Assembly: GCF_002224365.1 (NCBI RefSeq)
Contig: NZ_CP022437.1
Span: forward strand, 2,294,001-2,358,000
Origin: Virgibacillus necropolis
GTDB lineage: Bacteria; Bacillota; Bacilli; Bacillales; Amphibacillaceae
DNA: 64,000 bases
Reading direction: 5' to 3'
This document shows positions 8,972 through 18,583 of this stretch, piece by piece (position 1 is the first letter of the stretch; every line of letters begins with the position of its first letter). The translations under genes and the position numbers were made by a program. The notes under the pieces are model-generated. The model saw only the letters and a list, made by a program, of their open reading frames with translations, made no database searches and was not told the DNA's origin.

Positions 8972-10450
8972 TTGGAAAAAATTGATATCTTTAAAGATAT
9001 TTCGAAACGGACAAACGGAGACATTTATTTAGGCATTGTGGGAGCGGTAAGGACAGGTAAATCAACGTTCATAAAGAAATTTATGGAACTGGTTGTTTTA
9101 CCGAACATTCAAGAGGAAAGTGATCGCTCACGAGCACAAGATGAATTGCCACAAAGTGCTGCAGGTAAAACGATTATGACCACAGAGCCTAAATTTATAC
9201 CGAATCAGGCTGTAAGTATTGAAGTGGATGAAGGTCTAGACGTTAATGTCAGGCTGGTAGACTGTGTTGGATATGCGGTTAATAGTGCAAAAGGATATGA
9301 GGATGAAGACGGCCCTAGAATGATCCACACTCCTTGGTATGAGGATCCAATACCATTTCATGATGCGGCAGAGATCGGAACTAGAAAGGTAATTCAAGAA
9401 CACTCCACAATAGGAGTGGTTGTTACCACAGATGGAACCTTTGGCGAAATACCGCGCAATGATTTTGTAGATGCTGAGTCACGGGTTGTAGAAGAACTAA
9501 AAGAAGTTGGAAAACCATTCATAATGGTTGTTAATTCACTAAGACCAACAAGTCAAGAAACAGAACGCATGCGACAAGAACTAATTGACAAGCATGATAT
9601 CCCAGTAATAGCGATGAATATTGAGACCATGACGGAGCACGATGTAAACAATGTTCTACGAGAAGCATTATACGAGTTTCCGGTACTGGAAGTAAATGTT
9701 AACCTTCCAAGCTGGGTAATGGTACTGAAAGAAGACCATTGGTTGCGTGCAAATTACCAAGAGGCCATTCAAGAAACTGTTAAAAGTATTAAAAGACTTA
9801 GAGATGTAGATCATATTGTTGGAAACTTTGATGAATATGAATATATTGATAAGGCTAATTTGGCTGGGATGGAACTTGGTGATGGTGTTGCCGAAATTGA
9901 TTTACATGCACCCGAATATTTATATGATCAAATCCTAAAGGAAATTGTTGGCGAAGAGATTAGAGGTAAAGATCATTTGCTGGAATTAATGCAGGACTTT
10001 GCTCATGCGAAACGAGAATATGATAATGTATCAGGTGCGTTAAAGATGGTAAAACAAACTGGATACGGAATAGCGGCTCCATCACTTGAGGATATGGAAC
10101 TGGACGAACCAGAAATCATACGACAGGGATCTAGGTTTGGTGTTAGATTAAGAGCAGTAGCCCCATCAATTCACATGATTAGAGTAGAGGTAGAATCTGA
10201 ATTTGCTCCTATCATTGGGACTGAGAAACAAAGCGAAGAATTAGTCAGGTACCTAATGCAAGACTTTGAGGAAGACCCATTATCAATATGGGAATCTGAT
10301 ATATTTGGAAGATCGCTTAGTTCCATTGTTAGAGAAGGGATCCAAGCAAAAATTGCATTGATGCCTGAAAATGCACGATATAAGTTAAAAGATACATTAG
10401 AACGAATTATAAACGAAGGATCTGGCGGTCTTATCGCTATAATCCTATAG
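8972..10450 (+). CDS. spoIVA: Stage IV sporulation protein A, spore coat morphogenetic ATPase
   Basis: A mother-cell ATPase that polymerises on the forespore surface to form the coat basement layer. Walker A GAVRTGKST is at residues 24-32. The N-terminal GTPase-like domain contains DCVGY, TDGT and NSLRP. The C-terminus ends SGGLIAIIL, the nearly invariant tail that anchors SpoIVA through SpoVM. Translation from TTG 8972 gives exactly 492 residues, the standard length, with N-terminus LEKIDIFKDISKRTNGDIY. GGGAGGGG at 8960-8967 decides this unusual start; upstream in-frame ATGs would add a non-conserved tail. A SigE promoter is expected but I could not place one convincingly. Confidence 0.97.
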   Translation: MEKIDIFKDISKRTNGDIYLGIVGAVRTGKSTFIKKFMELVVLPNIQEESDRSRAQDELPQSAAGKTIMTTEPKFIPNQAVSIEVDEGLDVNVRLVDCVGYAVNSAKGYEDEDGPRMIHTPWYEDPIPFHDAAEIGTRKVIQEHSTIGVVVTTDGTFGEIPRNDFVDAESRVVEELKEVGKPFIMVVNSLRPTSQETERMRQELIDKHDIPVIAMNIETMTEHDVNNVLREALYEFPVLEVNVNLPSWVMVLKEDHWLRANYQEAIQETVKSIKRLRDVDHIVGNFDEYEYIDKANLAGMELGDGVAEIDLHAPEYLYDQILKEIVGEEIRGKDHLLELMQDFAHAKREYDNVSGALKMVKQTGYGIAAPSLEDMELDEPEIIRQGSRFGVRLRAVAPSIHMIRVEVESEFAPIIGTEKQSEELVRYLMQDFEEDPLSIWESDIFGRSLSSIVREGIQAKIALMPENARYKLKDTLERIINEGSGGLIAIIL

Positions 10451-10477
10451 CAGCGCAATATGGCTGCTATTTTTTTT
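10447..10477 (+). terminator. Rho-independent terminator overlapping the spoIVA stop codon
   Basis: Stem ATAGCAGC / GCTGCTAT with loop GCAATATG, followed by TTTTTTT; the TAG stop of spoIVA is inside the 5' arm. Confidence 0.85.
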
Positions 10478-10846
10478 GTGCTGAAGGCAACCATCTAAAA
10501 AATGAAAAATAGTCTTTTATATAAAAAAGTTAACCACAACAGCAGGAAAATAATAGTTTGTGTCGTATATCTTTTAGTAAGTAATAAACTTTGTTATTGA
10601 AAAGCGCGCTGGTAAGGGCTTAACCGCGGCTTGGACAAATTTACAATAAATGGAAATTTTACTCGCATTTACTGGTAAATATGGGCCAAATAACAAATAA
10701 ATATCGAGAAATTGCGTACTTATTGTTGAATTTTAAAGCAATCTCGGTTAATATAAGCCTTGTCATACATGAAAATGTTGGCACAAAGTATAATTGATGG
10801 CAAATTGGTCAAATAATGAGATACAAGTTATTTATTCCAATGTCGA
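10478..10846 (+). other. spoIVA-hbs intergenic region, promoter-bearing
   Basis: About 370 bases without a gene. A perfect -10 hexamer TATAAT occurs at 10789-10794, about 85 nt before the HU start codon; no good -35 is found at 16-18 nt (TTGTCA at 10760 is too far). The stretch also contains a GC-richer patch near 10605-10635 (GCGCGCTGG, ACCGCGGC). The orthologous B. subtilis gap carries more than one promoter. Nothing else is recognised. Confidence 0.4.
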
Positions 10847-10876
10847 ATGAAATATTTTTGGGAGGAGGTGAATGTC

Positions 10877-11149
10877 ATGAATAAAACAGACTTAGTAAAT
10901 GCAGTTGCTGATAAAAGCGAACTTTCTAAGAAAGATGCTACAAAAGCTGTAGACGCAGTTTTTGAATCTGTCATGGATTCACTTAAAAGCGGTGAGAAAG
11001 TTCAGTTAATTGGATTTGGAAATTTTGAAGTACGTGAGCGTTCAGCTCGTAAAGGTCGTAATCCACAAACTGGAGAAGAGATCGAAATTCCTGCAAGTAA
11101 AGTACCTGCTTTCAAACCAGGTAAAGCCCTAAAGGAAAGTGTTAAATAA
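10877..11149 (+). CDS. hbs: HU-type nucleoid DNA-binding protein
   Basis: A 90-residue histone-like protein that bends and compacts DNA as a dimer. It begins [27 protein letters not shown], has the [25 protein letters not shown] hinge into the DNA-binding arm, and ends [11 protein letters not shown]. Start ATG 10877 is set by the strong GGAGGAGGTG at 10861-10870. In B. subtilis hbs is followed by folE (mtrA) and mtrB; here folE is absent and mtrB comes next. Confidence 0.97.
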   Translation: MNKTDLVNAVADKSELSKKDATKAVDAVFESVMDSLKSGEKVQLIGFGNFEVRERSARKGRNPQTGEEIEIPASKVPAFKPGKALKESVK

Positions 11150-11166
11150 TACTTGTACATAGGGTG

Positions 11167-11196
11167 AAAAGGGTGCGTATCTCGCACCCTTTTTTA
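11167..11196 (+). terminator. Rho-independent terminator of hbs
   Basis: Stem AAAAGGGTGCG / CGCACCCTTTT with loop TATCT, then more T. Confidence 0.93.
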
Positions 11197-11268
11197 ATTT
11201 CTCTTCTATCTGTTGGCATACTTGCTTAACTACGTGATAGAATTAGTACATAAACGAGGAGGATTCTT

Positions 11269-11496
11269 ATGGGAAACCCAGTAGATAAGAATGATTTTTT
11301 TGTGATTAAAGCCTTAGAAGATGGTGTGAATGTTATTGGTTTAACGCGTGGATCTGATACTCGCTTTCATCATTCTGAAAAACTAGATCGTAACGAAGTC
11401 ATGATTGCACAGTTTACAGAGCACACCTCCGCAGTTAAAGTTAGAGGTAAAGCCATCATACAAACCAGTCATGGCGAAATTAGTAATGAGGAATAA
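11269..11496 (+). CDS. mtrB: Tryptophan RNA-binding attenuation protein TRAP
   Basis: A 75-residue protein, the exact usual length, forming an 11-mer ring that binds tryptophan and then wraps (G/U)AG repeats in RNA. Recognisable family sequence includes [48 protein letters not shown] and the terminal IQTSHGEI. In B. subtilis TRAP attenuates trpEDCFBA and controls trpG, trpP and others. Here the trp genes are not at their usual place between aroB and aroA, and the usual operon partner folE is also missing, so the local target is unclear. GAGGAGG precedes the ATG. Confidence 0.95.
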   Translation: MGNPVDKNDFFVIKALEDGVNVIGLTRGSDTRFHHSEKLDRNEVMIAQFTEHTSAVKVRGKAIIQTSHGEISNEE

Positions 11497-11544
11497 ATTG
11501 ACTTGGTAAAACATTGCGTTTGCTATGATTGGTCACATAAAGTG

Positions 11545-11553
11545 TGCTATAAT
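11545..11553 (+). promoter_or_regulatory. Extended -10 promoter element upstream of hepS
   Basis: TGCTATAAT (TG at 11545-11546, TATAAT at 11548-11553). No strong -35 at the ideal distance; the extended -10 would compensate. It lies about 35 nt before the hepS start. Confidence 0.45.
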
Positions 11554-11589
11554 ATCAAATGTGAATAAAGTATGGATGAAAAGGTTTAG

Positions 11590-12390
11590 GTGATTATGTT
11601 GCCAACTTCTAACGTGGAGCTTAATAAACTCCGGTCATTGATTGAAGATAAAATACAACACGATTATGTAGATGAAATTATTCAAAAGCCAGCAATCGAT
11701 GAGACGAAGTTAGTACTTTTGTATACCATCATGAAGCAATCTAATTTGCCACAGTCAACGAAAGAACGATATATATTATCTACTATATTTGTACAATTGG
11801 CCTTAGACATACACGAAATAGTTCCAATTAAAAATGATAGGAACGAAAGTAGTATAAGTCAGAAAAAACGACAACTGATGGTCTTAGCGGGTGATTATTA
11901 TAGTGGTTTGTTTTATTCACTTCTTTCTGAAACGGAAGACTTTGAAGTAATACATATCCTTGCAACTGCGATTAAAGAAATAAATGAATATAAAATGCGC
12001 TTTTATTATAATGAAATAACCTCAGTGGATGAAGCTATCGATTTATTGATGAAAATTGAATCATTGTTAATCTCACGTATACTAAAAGAGGTTCAGGTCT
12101 TACCAGAACTAGCCCTTATTGAACATATTATTAGTTTAATTATTTTATTACGCGAAAAGCATTTGTTAATAAGTAATGATAGTTCGTCGGTATTTACTAA
12201 TTTAGTGACTTTGGGAGGCTCTAGGCAAGATTTACCTACTAAACTTGAGTCAATCATTGAAGAAAAAATCAAGTCTATTGAAAAATATATCAATGATATT
12301 CCTATTCAATACGCGGAATTAAAAAATGATTTAAAGAAAATAGTAGGTGACATTATTGAGAATAATACATCCATAGCAAAAGAAGGGTGA
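11590..12390 (+). CDS. hepS: Heptaprenyl diphosphate synthase component I
   Basis: Small non-catalytic subunit of heptaprenyl diphosphate synthase, which sets the C35 side-chain length of menaquinone-7 together with HepT. The 266-residue protein is helical, without DDxxD motifs, and contains the typical MVLAGDYYSGLFYSLLSETEDF segment (about residue 95), which resembles the chain-binding region of the family. The start is uncertain: GTG 11590 has AAAAGG 5 nt upstream, and ATG 11596 is also in frame. The hepS-menG-hepT order is conserved; menG follows after 3 nt. Confidence 0.88.
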   Translation: MIMLPTSNVELNKLRSLIEDKIQHDYVDEIIQKPAIDETKLVLLYTIMKQSNLPQSTKERYILSTIFVQLALDIHEIVPIKNDRNESSISQKKRQLMVLAGDYYSGLFYSLLSETEDFEVIHILATAIKEINEYKMRFYYNEITSVDEAIDLLMKIESLLISRILKEVQVLPELALIEHIISLIILLREKHLLISNDSSSVFTNLVTLGGSRQDLPTKLESIIEEKIKSIEKYINDIPIQYAELKNDLKKIVGDIIENNTSIAKEG

Positions 12391-12393
12391 AAC

Positions 12394-13113
12394 ATGCAAC
12401 AACAATCAAAAGAAAAACGTGTACACCATGTTTTTGAGAAAATTTATACCAATTATGACTCAATGAATTCCATCATATCATTTCAACGCCATAAAGCTTG
12501 GCGCAAAGATGTAATGACACGCATGCAAGTAGCTAAAAATACCAAGGCTCTAGATATATGTTGTGGAACAGGAGACTGGTCAATCGCAATTGCGAATGAA
12601 ACTGGTCCAAACGGCATGGTTCATGGTCTCGATTTCAGCCATAATATGTTATCAGTAGCAAAAGAAAAACAAAATGAGCTTGGATTGAAGCAACTTACAT
12701 TTATTCAAGGTAATGCTATGGAGCTTCCGTTTGAGGATAATTCATTTGATTATGTTACTATTGGTTTTGGATTACGAAACGTACCCGATTATATGACGGT
12801 ATTAAAGGAAATGTATCGTGTTGTAAAACCAGGTGGAAAAGTTGTATGTCTAGAAACATCACAACCTACTTTAGTTGGGTATAGACAGCTTTACTACATT
12901 TATTTCCGATTTGTAATGCCTTTATTTGGTAGGTTAATCGCAAAAAGCTATAAAGAATATGCATGGTTACATGAATCTGCTAAGGACTTTCCCGACAAAG
13001 AGGAGCTTCAAAAGATGTTCTTTCAAGCAGGTTTTTCTCATGTTCGGATGAAAAGTTATACAGGCGGAGTGGCAGCAATGCATATGGGTTTTAAGGAAAA
13101 GAATAGTGATTAA
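12394..13113 (+). CDS. menG: Demethylmenaquinone methyltransferase
   Basis: Last step of menaquinone synthesis: SAM-dependent C-methylation of demethylmenaquinone. This is a class I methyltransferase of the UbiE/MenG family, with N-terminal [31 protein letters not shown]-binding [11 protein letters not shown] (about residue 50), GLDFSHNML and the signature [30 protein letters not shown]. Length is 239 residues. It is tightly packed between hepS and hepT and presumably co-transcribed. Confidence 0.96.
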   Translation: MQQQSKEKRVHHVFEKIYTNYDSMNSIISFQRHKAWRKDVMTRMQVAKNTKALDICCGTGDWSIAIANETGPNGMVHGLDFSHNMLSVAKEKQNELGLKQLTFIQGNAMELPFEDNSFDYVTIGFGLRNVPDYMTVLKEMYRVVKPGGKVVCLETSQPTLVGYRQLYYIYFRFVMPLFGRLIAKSYKEYAWLHESAKDFPDKEELQKMFFQAGFSHVRMKSYTGGVAAMHMGFKEKNSD

Positions 13114-13142
13114 AAGTCCGTGAATGTTAAAAGGTGAATGGC

Positions 13143-14114
13143 ATGAAATTAGCAAAAACATATAATTATTTAAAAAAAGATCTAGATTATATAGAAAAAG
13201 CTGTAGATAAAGTAATACAAGCTGATCATCCCGTTTTAAGGGAAGCATCTACTCATTTGCTTATGGCTGGTGGAAAAAGAATTCGACCGGTTTTTGTCCT
13301 TTTAGGAGGACAGTTTGGTAATTATGATATTGAACGGATGAGTATTGTTGCTACTTCCATAGAATTAATTCATATGGCCTCACTTGTTCATGATGACGTT
13401 ATTGATGATGCAGAAATACGTCGAGGTGGACCAACAATCAAGAAACAATATGACAATAAAGTTGCCATGTATACTGGTGATTATTTACTTGCCCGGTCGC
13501 TAGAAATCATTACTACCTTGAAAGAAAAACAGGCGCATCAGACTTTGGCCAAAACAATAGTAGAAGTTTGCATCGGCGAGATAGAACAAATTAAAGATAA
13601 ACATGTTTGGGATCAATCCATGCGTACATACTTACGTAGAATAAGAAGAAAGACAGCATTATTAATCGCGACTAGCTGTAAACTTGGTGCAATCGCTGCA
13701 GGCGTTAAAGAAAAAGATGCAAACCGGTTATTTAAATATGGTTATTATATTGGTATGTCCTATCAAATAATTGATGACATCCTTGATTTCACTTCATCCG
13801 AAAAAGAATTAGGTAAACCAGCCGGAAATGATTTATTGCAAGGTAACGTAACGCTTCCAGTACTTTATGCTATGAAATATCCGGCTTTTAATTCATTAGT
13901 AAAAAACACATTTACTGGTTCAAAATCAGTAAATGAAGAACAAATGCGTCTATTAATTAAATTACTGAAACAAACAGATGCAATAGAACGTTCATATCAG
14001 GTAAGTGATATGTATTTACGTAAAGCGCTCCATGTCTTAGATAAGCTTCCTGATCATCGTTCGAAACAATCGTTGATTGGGATTGCAACGTATATCGGCA
14101 GACGTCGTTCATAA
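13143..14114 (+). CDS. hepT: Heptaprenyl diphosphate synthase component II
   Basis: Catalytic trans-prenyltransferase subunit that extends farnesyl diphosphate with isopentenyl diphosphate. It shows GGKRIRPV near residue 42, the first aspartate-rich motif LVHDDVIDDAEIRRGG (about residue 82) and the second motif QIIDDILDFTSSEKELGKPAGNDLLQGNVTLPVL (about residue 208). Start ATG 13143 follows AAAAGGTGAATGGC; in-frame GTG 13134 sits in the ribosome binding site. The 323-residue length fits the family. It completes the menaquinone side-chain set with hepS. Confidence 0.96.
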   Translation: MKLAKTYNYLKKDLDYIEKAVDKVIQADHPVLREASTHLLMAGGKRIRPVFVLLGGQFGNYDIERMSIVATSIELIHMASLVHDDVIDDAEIRRGGPTIKKQYDNKVAMYTGDYLLARSLEIITTLKEKQAHQTLAKTIVEVCIGEIEQIKDKHVWDQSMRTYLRRIRRKTALLIATSCKLGAIAAGVKEKDANRLFKYGYYIGMSYQIIDDILDFTSSEKELGKPAGNDLLQGNVTLPVLYAMKYPAFNSLVKNTFTGSKSVNEEQMRLLIKLLKQTDAIERSYQVSDMYLRKALHVLDKLPDHRSKQSLIGIATYIGRRRS

Positions 14115-14119
14115 ATACA

Positions 14120-14148
14120 TTGTCATTTCCCAAAAAGTTTGATAAAAT
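14120..14148 (+). promoter_or_regulatory. SigA-type promoter of ndk
   Basis: TTGTCA at 14120-14125, 17-nt spacer, TAAAAT at 14143-14148. Confidence 0.7.
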
Positions 14149-14199
14149 TGGGCGGCTGATTGAATACTAACAACATACATAATAGAAGAGGTGTAGGAA

Positions 14200-14646
14200 A
14201 TGGAAAAAACATTTTTAATGGTAAAACCAGATGGTGTACAACGTAACCTTGTAGGAGAAATCGTTAGACGTTTTGAAAGCAAAGGCTTTAAATTAGTAGG
14301 AGCTAAACTTATGGTTATTTCAGACGATTTAGCTAAAACTCATTACGGCGAACATAAAGAACGCCCATTCTTTGGCGAATTAGTTGACTTCATTACATCT
14401 GGTCCAGTTTTTGCGATGGCATGGGAAGGTGAAAATGTAATCACATCAGCACGTGATATGATGGGGAAAACGAATCCACTAGAAGCTGTATCTGGTACAA
14501 TTCGTGGTGACTTCGGGATGACTGTTGGAAAAAATATTATTCATGGTTCTGATTCTGCAGAAAGTGCAGAAAGAGAGCTTAAATTATTTTTTGGTGAAAA
14601 CGAATTGACTTCTTATGTTAAACAGGATAGCGACTGGATTTACTAA
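14200..14646 (+). CDS. ndk: Nucleoside diphosphate kinase
   Basis: Transfers the gamma phosphate of ATP to NDPs through a phosphohistidine. The protein has 148 residues with the typical start [39 protein letters not shown], and the catalytic segment [17 protein letters not shown] with the active-site histidine near residue 115. GAGGTGTAGG precedes the ATG. In B. subtilis, ndk is followed by cheR before aroF; here cheR is absent. Confidence 0.97.
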   Translation: MEKTFLMVKPDGVQRNLVGEIVRRFESKGFKLVGAKLMVISDDLAKTHYGEHKERPFFGELVDFITSGPVFAMAWEGENVITSARDMMGKTNPLEAVSGTIRGDFGMTVGKNIIHGSDSAESAERELKLFFGENELTSYVKQDSDWIY

Positions 14647-14654
14647 TAGAAATG

Positions 14655-14682
14655 GCCTCCGTTACTGACGGGGGCTTTCTTT
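14655..14682 (+). terminator. Rho-independent terminator of ndk
   Basis: Stem GCCTCCGT / ACGGGGGC with loop TACTG, then TTTCTTT. Confidence 0.85.
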
Positions 14683-14689
14683 ACATGCT

Positions 14690-14926
14690 TCTGAACAGTA
14701 GAGTTTCGAAGTGTCAGTAGAATAAAGAAGCCATCTATGCTAACTTTAGTAAACTTTTGGTGAATAATGGTGTTCTATTTGTTGGGAGTACAGAGCAAAT
14801 ATTTACCCCGAAAACATATAACTTTACATTAATAGCCACGTTTTTTTATCAAAAGAAATAGCTCTTGTCCTTTGGCAGGAGTTTTTTAACCGTCTTTTAA
14901 CTATTAGTAAATATTTTAAATACTTT
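14690..14926 (+). other. ndk-aroC intergenic region with an isolated terminator-like hairpin
   Basis: No gene remnant is recognisable where cheR would be expected. Near the 3' end, CTCTTGTC / GGCAGGAG (14866-14883, with G-T pairs) followed by TTTTTT forms a terminator-like hairpin upstream of the aroC promoter. It could be a leftover terminator of a lost gene; nothing shows it to be regulatory. Confidence 0.4.
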
Positions 14927-14955
14927 ATTACATAATGAATTTGTTATGGTATAGT
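14927..14955 (+). promoter_or_regulatory. Promoter of the aroC operon
   Basis: ATTACA at 14927-14932, 17-nt spacer, extended -10 TGGTATAGT ending at 14955, about 30 nt before the aroC start codon. Confidence 0.6.
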
Positions 14956-14986
14956 AGAAACTATTATTATAAAGGGAGGGCTCCTA

Positions 14987-16153
14987 ATGCGCTATTTAAC
15001 TGCAGGAGAATCACATGGAAAGCAATTGACGACAATTATTGAAGGTTTACCATCACATATGCCACTTACAAAGGAAGATATCAATCATTCCTTACTACGT
15101 AGACAAAAAGGACATGGCAGAGGTAAACGAATGCAAATTGAGAAAGACTTGGTAGAAGTAACAAGTGGTGTAAGGCATGGGTATACATTAGGATCACCTA
15201 TTTCTTTAGTTATACATAATGATGACTTTAAGCATTGGACAGATATTATGGGTGATGATCCATTGGATGATGATAGTGAAATTAGACGAGTCGTTTCTAG
15301 ACCAAGACCTGGTCATGCTGATCTAAATGGTGCACTCAAGTATGGGCACCGGGATATGCGAAATGTTCTTGAACGCTCTTCTGCACGTGAGACAGCTGCT
15401 CGAGTAGCTGCAGGAGCAGTAGCTAAAACACTTTTAAAACAACTAGGGATTGAAGTATCGGGTTATGTAAGAGAGATTGCAGGAATAAAAGCTGAAGAGG
15501 TTGAAGAATTAACCATACAGGAACGTCAAAATATTTCTGAAGCATCACCGGTACGAACGTTAGATAAAAACGTTGAGAAAAAGATGATGGATGCTATTGA
15601 TTATGCAAAAAAAGATGGTGACTCGATTGGTGGAGTAGCAGAGGTATATGTTGAGGGAATGCCAGCTGGAGTTGGTTCTTATGTCCATTATGATCGAAAG
15701 CTAGATGCACGTATCGCGGGAAGTGTATCGAGTATTAATGCATTCAAAGGTGTTGAATTTGGAATGGGATTTGAAGCTGCTAGAAGGAATGGTAGTGAGG
15801 TCCATGACGAAATTGCTTGGAATAAAGAGATTGGATATTATAGAAAAACGAACAATCTAGGCGGATTTGAAGGTGGAATGACTACTGGGATGCCAATAAT
15901 TGTAAAAGGAGTCATGAAACCAATTCCTACACTGTATAAACCATTACAAAGTGTTGATATAGAAACAAAAGAACCATTCAATGCAAGTATTGAGCGGTCG
16001 GATTCCTGTGCAGTACCAGCAGCATCTGTGGTGATGGAACACGTTGTTGCATTCGAGCTAGCAAAAGCTATTACAGAGCAATTTCCATCTGATCAATTTC
16101 CGACGCTACAACGGGCATTAAAAGATTACCGAGAGGAACTTAGGTGTTTTTAA
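14987..16153 (+). CDS. aroC: Chorismate synthase
   Basis: Converts 5-enolpyruvylshikimate 3-phosphate to chorismate, using reduced FMN. The 388-residue protein starts [20 protein letters not shown] and contains all family blocks: [56 protein letters not shown] and [21 protein letters not shown] precedes the ATG. It is first in the aroC-aroB-aroA run; aroB starts on the last base of its stop codon (TAATG), suggesting coupling. B. subtilis calls the orthologue aroF. Confidence 0.97.
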   Translation: MRYLTAGESHGKQLTTIIEGLPSHMPLTKEDINHSLLRRQKGHGRGKRMQIEKDLVEVTSGVRHGYTLGSPISLVIHNDDFKHWTDIMGDDPLDDDSEIRRVVSRPRPGHADLNGALKYGHRDMRNVLERSSARETAARVAAGAVAKTLLKQLGIEVSGYVREIAGIKAEEVEELTIQERQNISEASPVRTLDKNVEKKMMDAIDYAKKDGDSIGGVAEVYVEGMPAGVGSYVHYDRKLDARIAGSVSSINAFKGVEFGMGFEAARRNGSEVHDEIAWNKEIGYYRKTNNLGGFEGGMTTGMPIIVKGVMKPIPTLYKPLQSVDIETKEPFNASIERSDSCAVPAASVVMEHVVAFELAKAITEQFPSDQFPTLQRALKDYREELRCF

Positions 16154-17229
16154 TGGCACAATTGGATGTAGAAACAAGTGTAAATAAATATCCTATCCAT
16201 ATTCTAGAAAATATTCGACATCAATTTAACCAGTATGTATCAAAAGACTATTCAGCGATTTTTATTGTTACGGACGAACGAGTAGCTAATTTATATTTAG
16301 AAGATGTTAAAGAAAGCCTTGCAAGTCATCCTAAAGTTTTTCATACCGTTATTCCAGCAGGTGAACAATCAAAGAGTATCGAGGCGTATTATCAATTGCA
16401 AACACAGGCCATCGAATATGGACTTGATCGACAATCGCTCATTATCGCTCTAGGTGGGGGTGTTGTAGGAGATTTAGCAGGTTTTGTTGCAGCAACATTC
16501 ATGCGAGGCATCGATTATATCCAAGCTCCTACGACCATTTTAGCGCATGACAGCAGTGTTGGTGGTAAGGTTGCAATTAATCATGCATTAGGGAAGAACC
16601 TGATTGGAAATTTTTATCCGCCGGTAGCGGTTATTTATGATATCCAAACATTACAATCATTACCAGCAAAAGAAATTCGGTCCGGCTATGCAGAGATAGT
16701 AAAAGAAGCGTTGATTGCAGACAAAGAATTATTTGAGGATGTCATGCAGGAAAAGCTCAATCAAGTAACGAATGCTAGTTTAAGGGATCATATTTTTCGG
16801 GGAATCAAAATAAAAACCCACTTTGTGCAGGAAGATGAAAAAGAAAAAGGGATCCGCGCATTTCTTAACTTTGGTCATACGCTGGGACATGCACTTGAAT
16901 CAGAATATGGTTATGGTACGTTAACACACGGAGAGGCTGTTGCAATTGGCATGCTGTTTGCTATGGACGTAAGTAATGCAGTTTTTTCCAATTGTTTACC
17001 TGTAGAAACCCTTCGAAAATGGTTAAACCTTAATAGCTATCCACTTGTGTTAGATGAAATTAATAGTGAAAAATTACTAAGTCGTATGAAGTCGGACAAG
17101 AAGGTCTCAAACAATCATGTACAAATGGTACTTTTAAAAGAAATCGGTAATCCAGTTCTTGTAGAATTAAATGATGAGGATATACAGAAACACTTGGAAA
17201 ATTTTATAAATAAGATGATGAAAAATTAG
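16153..17229 (+). CDS. aroB: 3-dehydroquinate synthase
   Basis: Second step of the shikimate pathway: DAHP to 3-dehydroquinate, NAD- and zinc-dependent. Family blocks seen are PAGEQSKS, LGGGVVGDLAGFVAATFMRGIDYIQAPTT, the metal-site region LNFGHTLGHALE and LTHGEAVAIGM. ATG 16153 overlaps the aroC stop as TAATG and gives 358 residues; in-frame GTG 16144 is an alternative. In B. subtilis aroB is followed by aroH and the trp operon; here aroA follows after 13 nt. Confidence 0.96.
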   Translation: MAQLDVETSVNKYPIHILENIRHQFNQYVSKDYSAIFIVTDERVANLYLEDVKESLASHPKVFHTVIPAGEQSKSIEAYYQLQTQAIEYGLDRQSLIIALGGGVVGDLAGFVAATFMRGIDYIQAPTTILAHDSSVGGKVAINHALGKNLIGNFYPPVAVIYDIQTLQSLPAKEIRSGYAEIVKEALIADKELFEDVMQEKLNQVTNASLRDHIFRGIKIKTHFVQEDEKEKGIRAFLNFGHTLGHALESEYGYGTLTHGEAVAIGMLFAMDVSNAVFSNCLPVETLRKWLNLNSYPLVLDEINSEKLLSRMKSDKKVSNNHVQMVLLKEIGNPVLVELNDEDIQKHLENFINKMMKN

Positions 17230-17242
17230 GAAGTGATTATAA

Positions 17243-18532
17243 ATGGCAGAAAAGAAGTTATCCCCACAAAAGGGTGTAGTATCTGGTGTAATTGAGGTAC
17301 CAGGAGATAAATCTATTTCACATCGTGCTGTAATCTTTGGATCAATGGCAAACGGAATAACAGAAGTGTCCAATTTTCTAGATGGTGAAGATTGCATGCG
17401 TACGATAGACGTTTTCAAATCAATGGGTGTAACAATAGAGAAGAATGAGACAAATCTTATCATCCATGGAAAGGGAGTAAATGCTTTAAAAAAGCCTAGT
17501 AATGAGTTGTATTTTGGAAACTCTGGTACAACAGCTAGACTATTATTAGGAGTACTTGCAGGTTTACCCTTCCAAACATATGTAACCGGTGATGAATCGC
17601 TGTCGAAAAGGCCAATGAATCGAGTTGTTTCCCCTTTACGCGAAATGGGTGCTAAAATTGAAGCTAAGGGTGAAGAAAATGTATTGCCTTTAACCATTGA
17701 TCAGGGACAGTTATCTGGTATTCAATATAAATTACCAGTTAAAAGTGCCCAGGTTAAGTCTGCACTACTTTTAGCGGGTTTATTTGCAAATAATAGTACC
17801 AAAATAAGTGAAATAACGCCTACACGCGATCACACGGAACATATGCTAAAGGCTTTTGGGGCAGATATAGTAAAGCATGAATTATCAACTACAATCACAA
17901 GTAATAAGCAGCTTAAAGCAACAAATGTAACAGTGCCTGGTGATATTTCATCTGCTGCATTTTTACTTGTAGGTGCTGCAATAGTTCCTAATAGCAAACT
18001 ATCGATTTCACGTGTGGGATTAAATGAGACAAGAACAGGGATAATTGATGTATTCAAGAAAATGGGAGCTAATATCGAAATAACCAACGTTGTTGCAATA
18101 AACGGTGAATTAATTGGCGATATTACGATTTCCTACAAGGAGCTTGAAGCGACATTGATTGAAGGGGACGTCATTCCACGTTTAATCGATGAAATTCCAA
18201 TTATAGCTTTGTTAGCCACACAAGCAAACGGAACAACGATAATAAAAGATTCACAGGAACTTCGGTACAAGGAAACTGATCGAATTCATGCAGTTGTTGA
18301 TGTTTTATCAAAACTAGGAGCATCTATTGAAGGAACAGAAGATGGCATGATTATACACGGCAAAACACAATTAATAGGTGGAGAGGTTTCGGCTTATCAT
18401 GATCATCGTATCGCAATGATGGCTTCAATTGCTTCCTTAATTACCAGAGATGAAGTTATACTTGATGACGATTCAAGCATTGATATTTCCTATCCTGGAT
18501 TTTTTCAGGATTTAGAAAAATTACTTGGCTAA
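17243..18532 (+). CDS. aroA: 3-phosphoshikimate 1-carboxyvinyltransferase (EPSP synthase)
   Basis: Transfers the enolpyruvyl group of PEP to shikimate 3-phosphate. The 429-residue protein has PGDKSISHRA near residue 23, GNSGTTARLL, GDESLSKRPMNRVVSPLREMG, SAQVKSALLLAGL and RDHTEHML. The SLxKRPMxRV and SAQVKSALLLAGL blocks are those of the class II group, which contains Bacillus, Staphylococcus and Agrobacterium CP4 enzymes and tends to bind glyphosate poorly; that property is family knowledge, not shown here. Called aroE in B. subtilis. hisC and tyrA, which precede it there, are missing. Confidence 0.96.
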   Translation: MAEKKLSPQKGVVSGVIEVPGDKSISHRAVIFGSMANGITEVSNFLDGEDCMRTIDVFKSMGVTIEKNETNLIIHGKGVNALKKPSNELYFGNSGTTARLLLGVLAGLPFQTYVTGDESLSKRPMNRVVSPLREMGAKIEAKGEENVLPLTIDQGQLSGIQYKLPVKSAQVKSALLLAGLFANNSTKISEITPTRDHTEHMLKAFGADIVKHELSTTITSNKQLKATNVTVPGDISSAAFLLVGAAIVPNSKLSISRVGLNETRTGIIDVFKKMGANIEITNVVAINGELIGDITISYKELEATLIEGDVIPRLIDEIPIIALLATQANGTTIIKDSQELRYKETDRIHAVVDVLSKLGASIEGTEDGMIIHGKTQLIGGEVSAYHDHRIAMMASIASLITRDEVILDDDSSIDISYPGFFQDLEKLLG

Positions 18533-18583
18533 AATCATGTCAGGTATCGTAGTACTAGCAGTTCGCTTAGGAGGGATGTATAG

